A stretch of 64,000 bases of DNA from positions 65,915 to 129,914 of the forward strand of contig DBDI01000003.1 in assembly GCA_002293505.1 (NCBI GenBank), written 5' to 3'. How positions within the stretch are numbered: position 1 is the first letter of the stretch; each line of letters begins with the position of its first letter. A program made the translations under genes and the position numbers. Origin of the DNA: Alistipes sp. UBA936 (GTDB taxonomy: Bacteria; Bacteroidota; Bacteroidia; Bacteroidales; Rikenellaceae). The notes below the pieces were generated by a model, which worked only from the letters and a program-made list of their open reading frames with translations, did no database searches and was not told where the DNA came from. This document shows, piece by piece, positions 26,013 to 35,421 of the stretch.

Positions 26013-27269
26013 TTATAACGTGGTGAGCTTCAGGTTGCGGAACAGCACCTTGATGCCGCCGCCGTCGTGGATTTGCAGTGCCAGACGACCCTGACGCTCG
26101 GCAAAAGCGGGGTCGGTCAGGTTGGTAACTTCGGTGCCGTTGAGCCACACCGTAGCATTGTCACCGACCACGCGAACGCGCATTGTGTTCCAACCGTCAA
26201 CTAAGTGTTCTACAGGAGGTTGGAACAGCCAACCGCGTCCGTAACTCTCGTAAATTCCGCCCGAATGATGCCCCGCAGGAGCGACTTCAACCTGCCATCC
26301 ATTGACCTTTGCAGGCGGGAAAACAACCGAACGGAAGAAAAATCCGCTGTTGCCGTTGGCCAGTTGGTTGAACTCGAACGTGGCATCGAAATCGTCGTAA
26401 TATTCGCGAGTCGCGAGGTAGCCGTAGCCTTTGTCGGGGCCGCTTTCGACAACGATGCAACCCTCCTCGGCGTAGAATTTTTCGGTTCCGTAGACAACCC
26501 AGTTGTTAAGATCCGTCCCGTTAAAGAGCGCGACTTCGGTGCCTGCTTTACGCGGTAACTCCTTGATTCTGATGTTTCTGAACGACGCAGGATAGCCGTG
26601 ATCCTGCAGGCAGACCAGACCCCTGTGAGCCAGTCCGTACTCGGGCGCGTTTTCCCATTTACCACTCGCACGACGCGCGAACCAGTCATCCGTCCAGGCC
26701 TCGAACTTAATGGTTTTCACGCCGTTAAGCCAATATTCCACGTGACCGTTGTCGAACACGATCTCGGAATTGTTCCACTGTCCGGGAGGATTGATCGTAA
26801 CGCCCTCGAGATTAGGCAGATACATCGCATAGTCGACGCCCATATCCTGCCACGGTTCGAGCACGTCGCCACTGTTAGCTTCGTAGCCGGCCTTGTCAAT
26901 CAGCTGATACTCAGGACCTGTGACATACGGTACTTTGAATTCCGGACGCTCGACCACGTGATAGAGAATACCGCTGTTGCCGCCAGTGGAGAGTTTCCAG
27001 TCGAGCGACAGATGGAAATTCTCAAACTGCTTGTCAGTCACAATGTAACCTGAGGCATCGCTGCCGCTTCCGTCGGCCTGAATAGCTCCGTCGACAACCT
27101 GCCAACCAGTGAGGCCTTCGACGTTGTAGTTGCGCCACCCGTCAAGAGTTGTACCATCGAAAAGCAGTGTCCAACCCTCAGCTATCTGACTTTGAGACAG
27201 CGTGTTAGGTTTTTGTCCACAAGCGGTTGCAACCAGCGTGACCGCCACAATTGTAAAGATTTTTCTCAT
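26013..27269 (-). CDS. Lipoprotein with two DUF1080 (3-keto-disaccharide hydrolase) domains
   Basis: A 418-residue secreted lipoprotein. The signal peptide ends at a cysteine (VATAC, about residue 17). Two concanavalin-like DUF1080 domains follow, at about 30-215 and 220-418, each beginning with an LFDG/LFNG-T-x-L-x-x-W motif. Family members have been reported to hydrolyse 3-keto-glucosides, so a role in glycan breakdown is likely. The ATG at 27269 is used because the earlier part of the frame is not signal-like. It lies 17 bases after aroE. Confidence 0.88.
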   Translation of the reverse strand: MRKIFTIVAVTLVATACGQKPNTLSQSQIAEGWTLLFDGTTLDGWRNYNVEGLTGWQVVDGAIQADGSGSDASGYIVTDKQFENFHLSLDWKLSTGGNSGILYHVVERPEFKVPYVTGPEYQLIDKAGYEANSGDVLEPWQDMGVDYAMYLPNLEGVTINPPGQWNNSEIVFDNGHVEYWLNGVKTIKFEAWTDDWFARRASGKWENAPEYGLAHRGLVCLQDHGYPASFRNIRIKELPRKAGTEVALFNGTDLNNWVVYGTEKFYAEEGCIVVESGPDKGYGYLATREYYDDFDATFEFNQLANGNSGFFFRSVVFPPAKVNGWQVEVAPAGHHSGGIYESYGRGWLFQPPVEHLVDGWNTMRVRVVGDNATVWLNGTEVTNLTDPAFAERQGRLALQIHDGGGIKVLFRNLKLTTL

Positions 27270-27286
27270 AAGTAAATTATTTTTGG

Positions 27287-28108
27287 TTAGGTTTTTCGTG
27301 TGCACAAAGTCTTTAGGTCGTCGGCCTGGTCGGTCGTTGGTGGTCCGGTCCAGATTTGCCAGCTTTTTTCGGCCTGCTCCCTCAGCATCGTCTCGCCGTT
27401 TAATGTTGTTGCCCCTCGCCGCCGCCCCTCAGCTAAGAAAGCTGTAACTGGCGGATTATAAACAAGATCGTACAAAAAATGTCCTTCGCCGATCGCATCA
27501 TATGGCAAATCCGGCTTGCCATCAATTGCGGGGTAAGTGCCTAACGGTGTGGTGTTTACTATAAGTTTGTGATCTGCCATCACTTCTGGCGTCAACTCAT
27601 CATAACTCAAAAACTCGCCTCCACCCCTCGAAACCATCTTATAATCAATACCTTCCCGCTCCAAAACATACCTCACGGCGCAGGATGCACCGCCAGTTCC
27701 CAGAACCAAAGCCGCCGGCCGCTTGCCGCTCGAAAGCCCGCTCTCCTGCCCGTTGATAACCTCGCCTAACAATGCCTTCAACCCGACCGTAAACCCGTGA
27801 GCATCAGTGTTATATCCCCATAACTTCCCGTCCACGACCCTGACACAATTCACGGCCCCAATGGCGTGCGCCTCCTCTGACACAAAATCCAACCACGGCA
27901 CGATGTCGCGTTTGTATGGAATGGTCACGTTAAAGCCTTCAAGATCAGGATATTTACCCAACAGAGAAGTCAGTTCCGACAGCCGCTCGAGTTCGAAATT
28001 ATAGTACCTGCATTCGTCCGCCAGCCCCAGAGCCTTGAATTTCGCCGCGAAGTAACTCGCTGAGAATGAATGTTCCAGTGGCCGCCCGATTATCCCGAAA
28101 ATTCGCAT
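27287..28108 (-). CDS. aroE: Shikimate dehydrogenase
   Basis: A 273-residue NADP-dependent enzyme of aromatic amino-acid synthesis. The substrate-binding N-terminal motif HSFSASYF is near residue 13, the catalytic lysine is in NVTIPYK near 60-66, the second catalytic acid is in GYNTDAHGF near 100, and the nucleotide-binding loop is LGTGGASCAVRY. It lies nine bases after the YqaA gene. The same window holds aroQ for the preceding pathway step, but in a separate operon. Confidence 0.95.
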   Translation of the reverse strand: MRIFGIIGRPLEHSFSASYFAAKFKALGLADECRYYNFELERLSELTSLLGKYPDLEGFNVTIPYKRDIVPWLDFVSEEAHAIGAVNCVRVVDGKLWGYNTDAHGFTVGLKALLGEVINGQESGLSSGKRPAALVLGTGGASCAVRYVLEREGIDYKMVSRGGGEFLSYDELTPEVMADHKLIVNTTPLGTYPAIDGKPDLPYDAIGEGHFLYDLVYNPPVTAFLAEGRRRGATTLNGETMLREQAEKSWQIWTGPPTTDQADDLKTLCTRKT

Positions 28109-28117
28109 CCGTCCTGC

Positions 28118-28729
28118 TTAAATAAGATATTTCACCAAAACGAACGACCCGATAAGCAGCACGGTGAACACCACGGCCAACAGGTTGAAGTACTTGTCAA
28201 TGAACGCTTTGACCGGTGCGCCGAACTTCCATATCAGCCCCGAGATCAAGAAGAATCGCAGGCCCCGAGACACCACCGACCCAGCCACAAAGCCGCCCAA
28301 TCCGATGTCGAAAAGCCCGGCCGCGATCGTGAACAGTTTATAAGGAATGGGCGTGAATCCGGCGGTGAAGATGATCCAGAAGTCCCATTGCTCGAACATT
28401 ACTCTCACTTTTTCAAAGTCTTCGGGCGAAAATATTCCACGATTGAACACCCATTGTGCAAGTCCCGTCAGCTCGCCACCCGCCGTTTGCCACAAGTAGT
28501 AGCCGATCGCATAGCCGCCAAGTGCCCCCAGAACCGAACCCGCCGTACAGATCAACGCATATCGAAACGCGCGCGCCGGTCGGCCCAAACAGAGCGCAAT
28601 CAGCAGTACATCAGGCGGAATGGGGAAGAAGCTCGACTCAACGAACGCAACCGCAAACAGAGCCACCTCTCCCCACCGAGACTCGCTCCAGCCCAGCACC
28701 CAGTCGTAAAGTCGACGTACGAAATTCAT
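28118..28729 (-). CDS. YqaA family membrane protein (VTT/DedA-like)
   Basis: A 203-residue membrane protein with about five hydrophobic segments and the VTT-domain signatures ESSFFPIPPDVLL near residues 31-43 and GFTPIPYKLFTIAAG near 125-140. Relatives of this superfamily scramble or transport lipids such as the undecaprenyl carrier; the substrate of this branch is unproven. A minus-strand -7 element (TAACTTTG, 28745 to 28738) ends eight bases before its ATG. Confidence 0.88.
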   Translation of the reverse strand: MNFVRRLYDWVLGWSESRWGEVALFAVAFVESSFFPIPPDVLLIALCLGRPARAFRYALICTAGSVLGALGGYAIGYYLWQTAGGELTGLAQWVFNRGIFSPEDFEKVRVMFEQWDFWIIFTAGFTPIPYKLFTIAAGLFDIGLGGFVAGSVVSRGLRFFLISGLIWKFGAPVKAFIDKYFNLLAVVFTVLLIGSFVLVKYLI

Positions 28730-28737
28730 AACGCCCG

Positions 28738-28765
28738 CAAAGTTACAAAAAAGTTTGTATATTCG
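28738..28765. promoter_or_regulatory. Divergent promoter pair (yqaA-aroE-DUF1080 / korAB)
   Basis: Minus strand: TAACTTTG (28745 to 28738), an exact -7 match. Plus strand: TATATTCG (28758-28765), one mismatch. Both end eight bases before their start codons, so again leaders are very short. Confidence 0.5.
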
Positions 28766-28773
28766 CGGCCATT

Positions 28774-30621
28774 ATGGAGACACAAAAGATTACGGAGATC
28801 GCCGACGTTGTGGTTCGATTTTCGGGCGACTCGGGCGACGGTATGCAGTTGGTGGGCACGTTGTTTTCGGACGCGGCGGCGGTCGGTGGTAACGGGATCT
28901 CGACTTTTCCCGACTTTCCGTCGGAGATTCGCGCTCCGCAGGGTACCGTGGCCGGGGTTTCGGGCTTCCAGGTTCACCTCGGCGCCGCAAAGATGACCAC
29001 TCCGGGCGACACCTGTGACACACTCGTTGCGATGAACCCGGCGGCGCTGAGGGCTAACACCCGCGGTTTGAGGCCCGACTCGACGATCATTCTGGACGAC
29101 GACGCGTTCACTCCCAAGGAGTTCCGCAAGGCGGGCTTAGTGTCCGACGACCCGATCGCAGAACTCGGTCTGGAGGGCTACAACATCGTCGCCCCGAAGA
29201 TAACTTCGCTCACCCGCGAGGCTCTCGAAGGGCTGGGGCTCGACGTCAAGAGTGCCACCAAGTGTAAGAATATGTTCGCTCTCGGGCTGTGCTTCTACCT
29301 ATATAACAAGCCGTTGGAGCATACGTTCGAATATATTGAACGTAAGTTTGCCAAGAAGAATCCCGCCATCGCCGAGGCTAACGTGCGCGCACTCAAGGCC
29401 GGCTTTAACTACGGCGCCAACACCCACTCGTTCGCCAATACGTATAATATTAAGCCCGCCGCACTCCCCGAGGGCACTTACCGTATGATAAACGGTAATC
29501 AGGCGACGGCTTGGGGTTTCATCGCTGCTTCCGAAAAGAGCGGTCGACCCCTGTTTTGCGGCTCGTATCCGATCACTCCCGCGACCGTCATCCTCGAAGA
29601 ACTTGCCAAACGTCGCGACCTCGGCGTTGTGACTGTTCAGGCGGAGGATGAGATTGCCGGTATCTGTACCTCGATCGGGGCTTCGTTCGCCGGTTCGCTG
29701 GCTGTTACGACGACTTCCGGCCCGGGACTGTCGCTCAAAAGCGAGGCGATGGGCCTTGCGGTGATGACGGAACTCCCTCTGGTTGTGGTTGATGTGCAGA
29801 GGGGCGGCCCTTCGACCGGCCTTCCGACCAAGACCGAGCAGAGCGACCTGTTGCAGGCGCTCTACGGCCGTAACGGCGAGGCTCCGATGGTCGTCATCGC
29901 TGCGTCGACTCCCTCCGATTGCTTTCATTATGCATTCTGGGCTGCCAAAATCGCTCTGGAGCGTATGACCCCCGTGTTGCTGCTCACCGACGGATTCATC
30001 GCCAACGGTTCCGAGCCGTGGTGCATCCCGTCGATGGCCGATTACCCTGCCATCAAGCCGCCGATCATTCGCGAACTGCAAGGCAGTCAATACTTTTGTT
30101 ATGACCGCGACCCTGAAGCAGGGGCTCGCACCTGGGCCATTCCCGGAACTCCCGGATTGGAACATCGTATAGGCGGACTTGAGAAGGACAAACGTATCGG
30201 TTGCGTGTCCCACGATCCGACCAACCACCATACGATGACCGAGTTGCGCGCTGCCAAGATCGCTCGCGTGGCCAGCTTCATTCCGACTCAGGAGATCACC
30301 ACCGGCGACCCCGAGGGCGACCTGCTCGTGGTGGGGTGGGGTGGTACTCGTGGCCACTTGCAGGGTGCGGTCGAGAAACTGCGCGCAGAGGGTAAACGCG
30401 TCTCCCACTGCCACTTCAACTGGATCAATCCACTGCCGCACGGCGTGGAGCAAATTTTCTCGCGCTTCCGCCAAATCGTTGTGTGCGAGCTCAATATGGG
30501 TCAGTTTGCGGGCTACCTGCGAATGAATTTCCCGCAGTTCGCCTACCTGCAATATAACAAGGTTCAGGGTCTGCCTTTCACGATCGACGAACTTGCCGCT
30601 CACTTTAATTCATTGATATAA
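28774..30621 (+). CDS. korA: 2-oxoacid:ferredoxin oxidoreductase, fused gamma-alpha subunit
   Basis: A 615-residue protein. The N-terminal about 190 residues are the gamma domain (FSGDSGDGMQLVG near 17-29). The rest is the alpha domain, with the pyrimidine-binding motif GSYPITPATVILE and the QAEDEIAGI segment. With KorB it oxidatively decarboxylates 2-oxoglutarate (or a related 2-oxoacid) to an acyl-CoA and reduces ferredoxin, as is common in anaerobes. The stop overlaps the korB start by one base (TAATG). No ferredoxin-like delta subunit is adjacent. Confidence 0.93.
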   Translation: METQKITEIADVVVRFSGDSGDGMQLVGTLFSDAAAVGGNGISTFPDFPSEIRAPQGTVAGVSGFQVHLGAAKMTTPGDTCDTLVAMNPAALRANTRGLRPDSTIILDDDAFTPKEFRKAGLVSDDPIAELGLEGYNIVAPKITSLTREALEGLGLDVKSATKCKNMFALGLCFYLYNKPLEHTFEYIERKFAKKNPAIAEANVRALKAGFNYGANTHSFANTYNIKPAALPEGTYRMINGNQATAWGFIAASEKSGRPLFCGSYPITPATVILEELAKRRDLGVVTVQAEDEIAGICTSIGASFAGSLAVTTTSGPGLSLKSEAMGLAVMTELPLVVVDVQRGGPSTGLPTKTEQSDLLQALYGRNGEAPMVVIAASTPSDCFHYAFWAAKIALERMTPVLLLTDGFIANGSEPWCIPSMADYPAIKPPIIRELQGSQYFCYDRDPEAGARTWAIPGTPGLEHRIGGLEKDKRIGCVSHDPTNHHTMTELRAAKIARVASFIPTQEITTGDPEGDLLVVGWGGTRGHLQGAVEKLRAEGKRVSHCHFNWINPLPHGVEQIFSRFRQIVVCELNMGQFAGYLRMNFPQFAYLQYNKVQGLPFTIDELAAHFNSLI

Positions 30622-31649
30622 TGTCACATAACTGTATATATTCCGCCGCCGATTTCAAGTCCGACCAGGAGGTCAAATGGTGCCCTGGTTGCGGCGACCA
30701 CGCTGTGTTGGGCTCGCTCACGGCTGCTTTGGCGCGCATTTCGTCTGAGGATTGCGTTCCGCGCGAAAAGTTCACCGTGGTTAGCGGCATCGGTTGCTCG
30801 TCGCGATTTCCTTATTACGTGAGGAGTTACGGCTTCCACGGTATCCACGGTCGCGCAGCCGCGATCGCAACCGGCGTCAAGACCGCAAACCCCGACCTCA
30901 GCGTTTGGGTTGCCACGGGCGACGGCGACTCGCTGGCCATTGGCGGTAACCACTTCATTCACGCTGTGCGGCGCAACGTGGATATGACTATGATGTTGTT
31001 CAACAATGAGATATATGGCCTCACCAAGGGCCAGTACTCGCCCACTACCAAGCTCGGTAAGGTTACCAAGACGTCGCCTTTCGGGACGATTGAAAAGCCC
31101 TTCAAGCCCGGCGAACTGGCTATCGGGGCTGGGGGAACTTTCTTTGCGCGCTCAGTTGATGCCGAGGTTGCACTCACGACCGAAATGCTCGTCGCTGGCG
31201 CTCGTCACAAGGGTATGGCCGTCGTCGAGGCGCTGGTCAATTGTGTGATATTCAACGATAAAACCCACGCCACTTATGCGGGCGACAAAGCCACGCGGGC
31301 CGAAAATACGATCCTGTTGAAACACGGCGAGCCGATGATTTTCGGTGCCAATCGCGACAAAGGGCTGGTGCTCGACGGCGAACAGTTGCGGGGCGTCAGG
31401 CTGGGCGACGACGGGGTGGCCGAGAGCGACATCCTTGTTCACGACGCCCACACCGCCAATCCCACGATTCACTTCCTGCTGGCCGGTATGTCGTGGCCCG
31501 ATTACCCTGTGGCTCTGGGTATTATTCGTCAGGTGGAGGCTCCGGCTTACGACGCCGAGGTTCACCGTCAGGTCGAGGAACAACAGGCCACCGCGAAAAT
31601 CTCTAACGTCGACGACCTGCTCGGTTCCGGCGCCACCTGGAAAGTTTAG
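30621..31649 (+). CDS. korB: 2-oxoacid:ferredoxin oxidoreductase, beta subunit
   Basis: A 342-residue thiamine-diphosphate-binding subunit. It has CPGCGDHAVLGSL near residue 22 (first cluster cysteines), a further cysteine in GIGCSSRFP, and the ThDP/Mg motif GDGDSLAIGGNH followed by NNEIYGLTKGQYSPT. This is the usual KorB pattern. It completes the enzyme encoded with korA and shares its transcript. It converges on the fucosidase pseudogene with a 34-base gap. Confidence 0.94.
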   Translation: MSHNCIYSAADFKSDQEVKWCPGCGDHAVLGSLTAALARISSEDCVPREKFTVVSGIGCSSRFPYYVRSYGFHGIHGRAAAIATGVKTANPDLSVWVATGDGDSLAIGGNHFIHAVRRNVDMTMMLFNNEIYGLTKGQYSPTTKLGKVTKTSPFGTIEKPFKPGELAIGAGGTFFARSVDAEVALTTEMLVAGARHKGMAVVEALVNCVIFNDKTHATYAGDKATRAENTILLKHGEPMIFGANRDKGLVLDGEQLRGVRLGDDGVAESDILVHDAHTANPTIHFLLAGMSWPDYPVALGIIRQVEAPAYDAEVHRQVEEQQATAKISNVDDLLGSGATWKV

Positions 31650-31683
31650 AGCCCTGCAGCCCTGCCCTCGGGTCTGCCGAAGC

Positions 31684-33039
31684 TTACAGCGTCACCTCGA
31701 TAATCGAGTCGGCTGTGTCGAGCCCGCCGCCCAAGCTGTCAGAACCGCCGGGGCTACCCACTCCGCCCAAACTGAAGGTCACCTCGCCTGTGCGCCGGTC
31801 TTGGGTGTAGTCCAGCCGACCGTCGACGTTCAGCCATCGCGCCGAGCGAACTTTTGGTAGTTCGAGCGTTATGCTTTCCGCAGAGGAATCCAGAATGTGT
31901 ACGTAAAGTACGTTTTCTTTTCGCGTTACGGCTCCCCATTCGGCCGGTCTGACCGGGCCCGCAGTCGTGCCGTAGATCGTGTGACCCCATTTTTCGAGCC
32001 AGTCGCCCATTCCCGCCAGCCGTTCGACACACTCGGCCTGAATCCTCCCGTCGGGCATCGGGCCCACGTTCAACAGCAGATTCGCTCCCGTTCCGGCCGT
32101 GCGCACCAGTCGGCCGATCAGTTCTTCGACCGACTTATACCGGTTGTCCGTGATGTTGAAACCCCACGTCCTGTTGATCGTTTCGCACGTTTCGAGCGGC
32201 ATTCTCGTGGAGACCTCCTGTCCGCTATATCCTGCGTTGTTCTCTCCCGGGACGTCTCGCTCGAAGATCTGGTAGTCCTCTCCGGCGATGGGCGGAAGAT
32301 GGTGATTGTTGGCTATCAGGCAGTTCGGTTGCAACTTCCGTATCAGCCCCTAGATCTCCGGATAGTGCCAGTCGACGGCTGTTGTGTGGTCGGTTCTGTT
32401 TTCGTCGGCGGTTTGGTCCCAGTGGCCGTCGAACCAGATCACCGCCACGTCGCCATACTCCGTCAACAGTTCGGTCAGCTGCGCATTCATAAATTCGATG
32501 TAGTGCTCCCAGTCGCTCGGTCCGGTTCGCCCCGACTTTTGGCCCGTTCTGCCCGTTTGCCACTGATAGTCGTCCCTGATCCAGTCCAGTTGCGAGTAGT
32601 AGAACCCCAACTTCATTCCCTGGCGGCGACACTCGTCGGCCAGTTGGCGTATGATATCCTTTCCGTATGGGGTGTTCATAATGTTCCACTCGGATTGTTT
32701 CGTTGCCCAGTTGCTGAAGCCGTCGTGATGGCGCGAGGTCAGGATGATGTATCGCATCCCCGCGTCCTTGGCGATCCGCACCCACTCCGCGGCGTCGAAT
32801 GCCTGTGGGTTGAAGAAATCCTGCAACTTCATATACTCCGCTCTGGCGATCGGCCTTGAGTTCATCACCCACTCTCCCGCTCCGAGTACACTGTAAGGCC
32901 CGAAGTGTACGAACATCCCGAACCGCGCCTCCTCGAACCAGTCGGTCGGTGCTCCCGGAATCTCCTGCGCTTGGGTTTCTGCTCGCGCACCGACCAATGC
33001 GGCGAGCGCGAAAACGATCATAGTTACTATCTTCTTCAT
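31684..33039 (-). pseudogene. GH29 alpha-L-fucosidase gene interrupted by an in-frame amber codon
   Basis: A single frame of 452 codons would encode a complete secreted fucosidase, but a TAG at 32352-32350 splits it into a 229-codon front part and a back part with no good start. The front has a signal peptide (cleavage near GARA), the GH29 core motifs SRHHDGFSNW and the nucleophile region VIWFDGHWD. Before the TAG it reads WHYPEI and after it GLIRKLQPNCLIANNHH, which join as in intact GH29 enzymes. The downstream frame has no other defect, so the change is recent, or is a sequencing error. It overlaps tsaE by four bases as the last gene of the porX operon. Confidence 0.85.
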
Positions 33040-33452
33040 AGTTTTATGGTTAGTTGTCTGCTTCCGTCGAGCAGGGGTTCTATGTACAGTTTTGTCGCGT
33101 CATCGGGCAGTAGCCCTTCGATCTTTTCCGGCCACTCGACCAGACACAGCGCCCCGCTGTAGAAATACTCCTCGTAGCCCAGGTCGAACGCTTCCCGCGG
33201 ATCTTCGATTCTGTAGAAATCGAAGTGATAGACCGTCTCGCCCTCTCCGGTGGCGTACTCATTCACCAGCGCGAACGTTGAACTTGTGACCTCGTCCTCC
33301 GACCCAGCCTCTTTCATAAGGGCACTTATCAGCGTGGTCTTTCCGGCACCCATCCCTCCATACAGCGCCACCACGCCGCATCCCTTCAACACCGGCCACA
33401 ACTCTCGTGCGGCGGCGGGCAACTCGGCCAAAGATCGAACCACGATCGTCAT
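33036..33452 (-). CDS. tsaE: tRNA (adenosine(37)-N6)-threonylcarbamoyltransferase ATPase subunit TsaE
   Basis: A 138-residue P-loop ATPase needed for the t6A37 modification of tRNA. The Walker A motif YGGMGAGKTTL lies near residues 31-41; SSTFALVNEY and HFDFYRI follow in the order expected for TsaE. It overlaps porX upstream (ATGA) and the fucosidase gene downstream (ATGA). TsaE next to PorX is a recurrent arrangement in Bacteroidetes. Confidence 0.95.
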   Translation of the reverse strand: MTIVVRSLAELPAAARELWPVLKGCGVVALYGGMGAGKTTLISALMKEAGSEDEVTSSTFALVNEYATGEGETVYHFDFYRIEDPREAFDLGYEEYFYSGALCLVEWPEKIEGLLPDDATKLYIEPLLDGSRQLTIKL

Positions 33453-35005
33453 TTCGGATTAAGGACTATATACGGTACGATCATCTCCTCCATCGAGATG
33501 CCACCGTGCTGGAACGTATGCCGATAGTAGCGCGTGAATTGCGAGGCGTTGTTGGGGTAGATCAGGAAGTCGCGCCCCAGAGCGAATACGTAAGTCGACG
33601 AGAGGTTGCTCTTTGGCAGTTGAATCTCCTCGGGGTGCAGCACCTCGTACACATCCTTCGGGTTGTAGCCAGCCAGTCGTCGTCCGGTCTTGTATCGCAG
33701 GTTTTGCGAGCTTTCCCTGTCACCGATTATCTTCACCGGATCGTCCACCCGGATCGTTCCGTGGTCGGAGGTGATGATAACTTTGTGGCCTCGGGCGGCG
33801 AGCAGTCGCAACAAAACCAGCAGGTCGCTGTGCTCGAACCACGAGCGTGTCAGAGAGCGGAACGCGGCGTCGTCTTCGGTCAGTTCGCGAATTATCTCCG
33901 TCTCGGTTCGCGCGTGGGAGAGAATGTCCAGGAAGTTGTAGACTATCACCGAGAAGTCGGCGTCGTACACCCTCTGTATGTTCTCCACCAGCCGCCGTCC
34001 CTGCTCCGGGCGCACCAGTTTGTCGAACGTCACCTTCCAATCACCGTGGCCACTTTGGGCCAGCAGTCGCCGCAGGAAATCTTCTTCGTATTGGTTCTTG
34101 CCCCCCTCTTCGTTGTCGTTGAGCCATTTGTCCGGTAGTACCTTGTCGATTGCAAGCGGGGTCAGTCCGGCGAAAATGGCGTTGCGTGCATATTGTGTTG
34201 CGGTGGGCAGTATTGCGCAGTAGAAATCCTCTGTGGCGACGTCGTACAGATCGCGCATAAGGTCGCGCACCGCCATCCACTGGTCGTACCGAAAGTTGTC
34301 TATCAGCAGGAACGTCGTCTTGCCATCCACTTCGGGAAAGACCACGTTTCGCATCAGCGTGTGCGACATCACCGGGACTTCTTCCCCGGCCGAGGCACCG
34401 ATCCAATCCCGATAACTGCGCCGCACGAACTTTCCGAAAGCCATCGCCGCCTCTTCTCGCTGGAAAGCCAACACCTCGCGGATGCTTTCGTCGCCGCTAC
34501 CGGAGAGCTCTATCTCCCACGTCACCAACTTCTTGTATATCCCCTTCCATTCGGCGAACGAGTCGGCCTGTCCCAACTGGGCAGCGATCCGTCCGAACTC
34601 TACGCGATAGTCTGCCGTGGATTGGTTCGTGACGAGCTCGCGCGAGTGGATGTTCTTCTTGATCGACAACAGCACCTGGTTCGGGTTGACCGGCTTGATG
34701 ATGTAGTCGGCGATGCGCGAACCGATGGCTTTGTCCATTATTCGCTCCTCCTCGCTCTTGGTCACCATAATGACCGGAAGATCGGGCCTCACCTCCTTAA
34801 TGTAGGGCAGCGTCTCCAGTCCCGTCATCCCGGGCATCATTTCGTCCAGGATCACAAGGTCATAGCGGTTTCCTCTCACGAGCTCTATCGCGTCGTAGCC
34901 GTTGTTGCACTTTTCCACCACGTAGCCGCGCGTCTCGAGGAACATTATGTGCGGTTTGAGCAGTTCGACTTCGTCGTCCACCCACAGGATTTTTCCATTC
35001 GTCAT
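33449..35005 (-). CDS. porX: PorX-type response regulator with PglZ phosphatase domain
   Basis: A 518-residue protein. Residues 1-120 are a CheY-like receiver with phospho-acceptor Asp in LVILDEMMPGMTG and the conserved Lys in YIIKPVNP. A helical linker and a C-terminal alkaline-phosphatase-like PglZ domain (about 200-518, with DNFRYDQW, TSDHGTIRV) follow. PorX with PorY and the sigma factor SigP regulates the type IX secretion system in Porphyromonas. No T9SS gene is otherwise visible here. The ATG at 35005 is preferred over a start four codons earlier; a -7 element (TATCTTTG, minus strand 35024-35017) lies 12 bases upstream. Confidence 0.93.
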   Translation of the reverse strand: MTNGKILWVDDEVELLKPHIMFLETRGYVVEKCNNGYDAIELVRGNRYDLVILDEMMPGMTGLETLPYIKEVRPDLPVIMVTKSEEERIMDKAIGSRIADYIIKPVNPNQVLLSIKKNIHSRELVTNQSTADYRVEFGRIAAQLGQADSFAEWKGIYKKLVTWEIELSGSGDESIREVLAFQREEAAMAFGKFVRRSYRDWIGASAGEEVPVMSHTLMRNVVFPEVDGKTTFLLIDNFRYDQWMAVRDLMRDLYDVATEDFYCAILPTATQYARNAIFAGLTPLAIDKVLPDKWLNDNEEGGKNQYEEDFLRRLLAQSGHGDWKVTFDKLVRPEQGRRLVENIQRVYDADFSVIVYNFLDILSHARTETEIIRELTEDDAAFRSLTRSWFEHSDLLVLLRLLAARGHKVIITSDHGTIRVDDPVKIIGDRESSQNLRYKTGRRLAGYNPKDVYEVLHPEEIQLPKSNLSSTYVFALGRDFLIYPNNASQFTRYYRHTFQHGGISMEEMIVPYIVLNPK

Positions 35006-35016
35006 AAGCAATAGCA

Positions 35017-35078
35017 CAAAGATAAAAATAAATTTTTTATCGACATTTGCTTTGATTAAAAATAAATTACTATATTTG
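35017..35078. promoter_or_regulatory. Divergent promoters for porX (minus) and HU (plus)
   Basis: Minus strand: TATCTTTG at 35024 to 35017. Plus strand: TATATTTG at 35071-35078, with TTTG elements about 16-21 bases before it. Both -7 matches are exact. The surrounding sequence is very AT-rich compared with the coding DNA. Confidence 0.6.
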
Positions 35079-35129
35079 CGTGCGATTTTTCCGGTAAAGG
35101 ACTTAATAAACTCTTAAAAATTTATAGAT

Positions 35130-35402
35130 ATGACAAAAGCTGATATCGTCAACGGTGTCGCCAAGAGCACTGGCGTAGAAAAGGCCGTGGTTTCGCTCGT
35201 AGTGGAATCGTTTATGGAAGAGGTCAAGGACGCGATGATCAAAAAGAACCACGTCTACCTCAGAGGCTTCGGTAGCTTCATCATCAAGAAACGCGCCGAA
35301 AAGGTGGCCCGAAACATCTCGAAGAATACTTCGATCACCATCCCCGCTCATCACCACCCCGCGTTCAAGCCCGCCAAGAGCTTCGCGCAGAAAGTTAAAT
35401 AA
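35130..35402 (+). CDS. HU family DNA-binding protein
   Basis: A 90-residue nucleoid protein of normal HU/IHF length. It starts MTKADIVNGVAKSTG and carries the GFGSFIIKKRAEKVARN segment and the proline-tipped arm region (PAHHHPAFKP). HU bends and compacts DNA. The gene has its own promoter about 50 bases upstream and lies 19 bases before the small ribosomal-protein gene. Confidence 0.95.
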   Translation: MTKADIVNGVAKSTGVEKAVVSLVVESFMEEVKDAMIKKNHVYLRGFGSFIIKKRAEKVARNISKNTSITIPAHHHPAFKPAKSFAQKVK

Positions 35403-35421
35403 CTAAACACTACCCAAAACA

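Noticed and set aside
29299..30603. 434-codon minus-strand frame opposite korA
   Set aside because: korA has clear family motifs over this whole range; the antisense product has none.
32350..32352. Recoding of TAG as a sense codon
   Set aside because: Several intact genes in the window end with TAG at the expected length, so TAG is read as stop.
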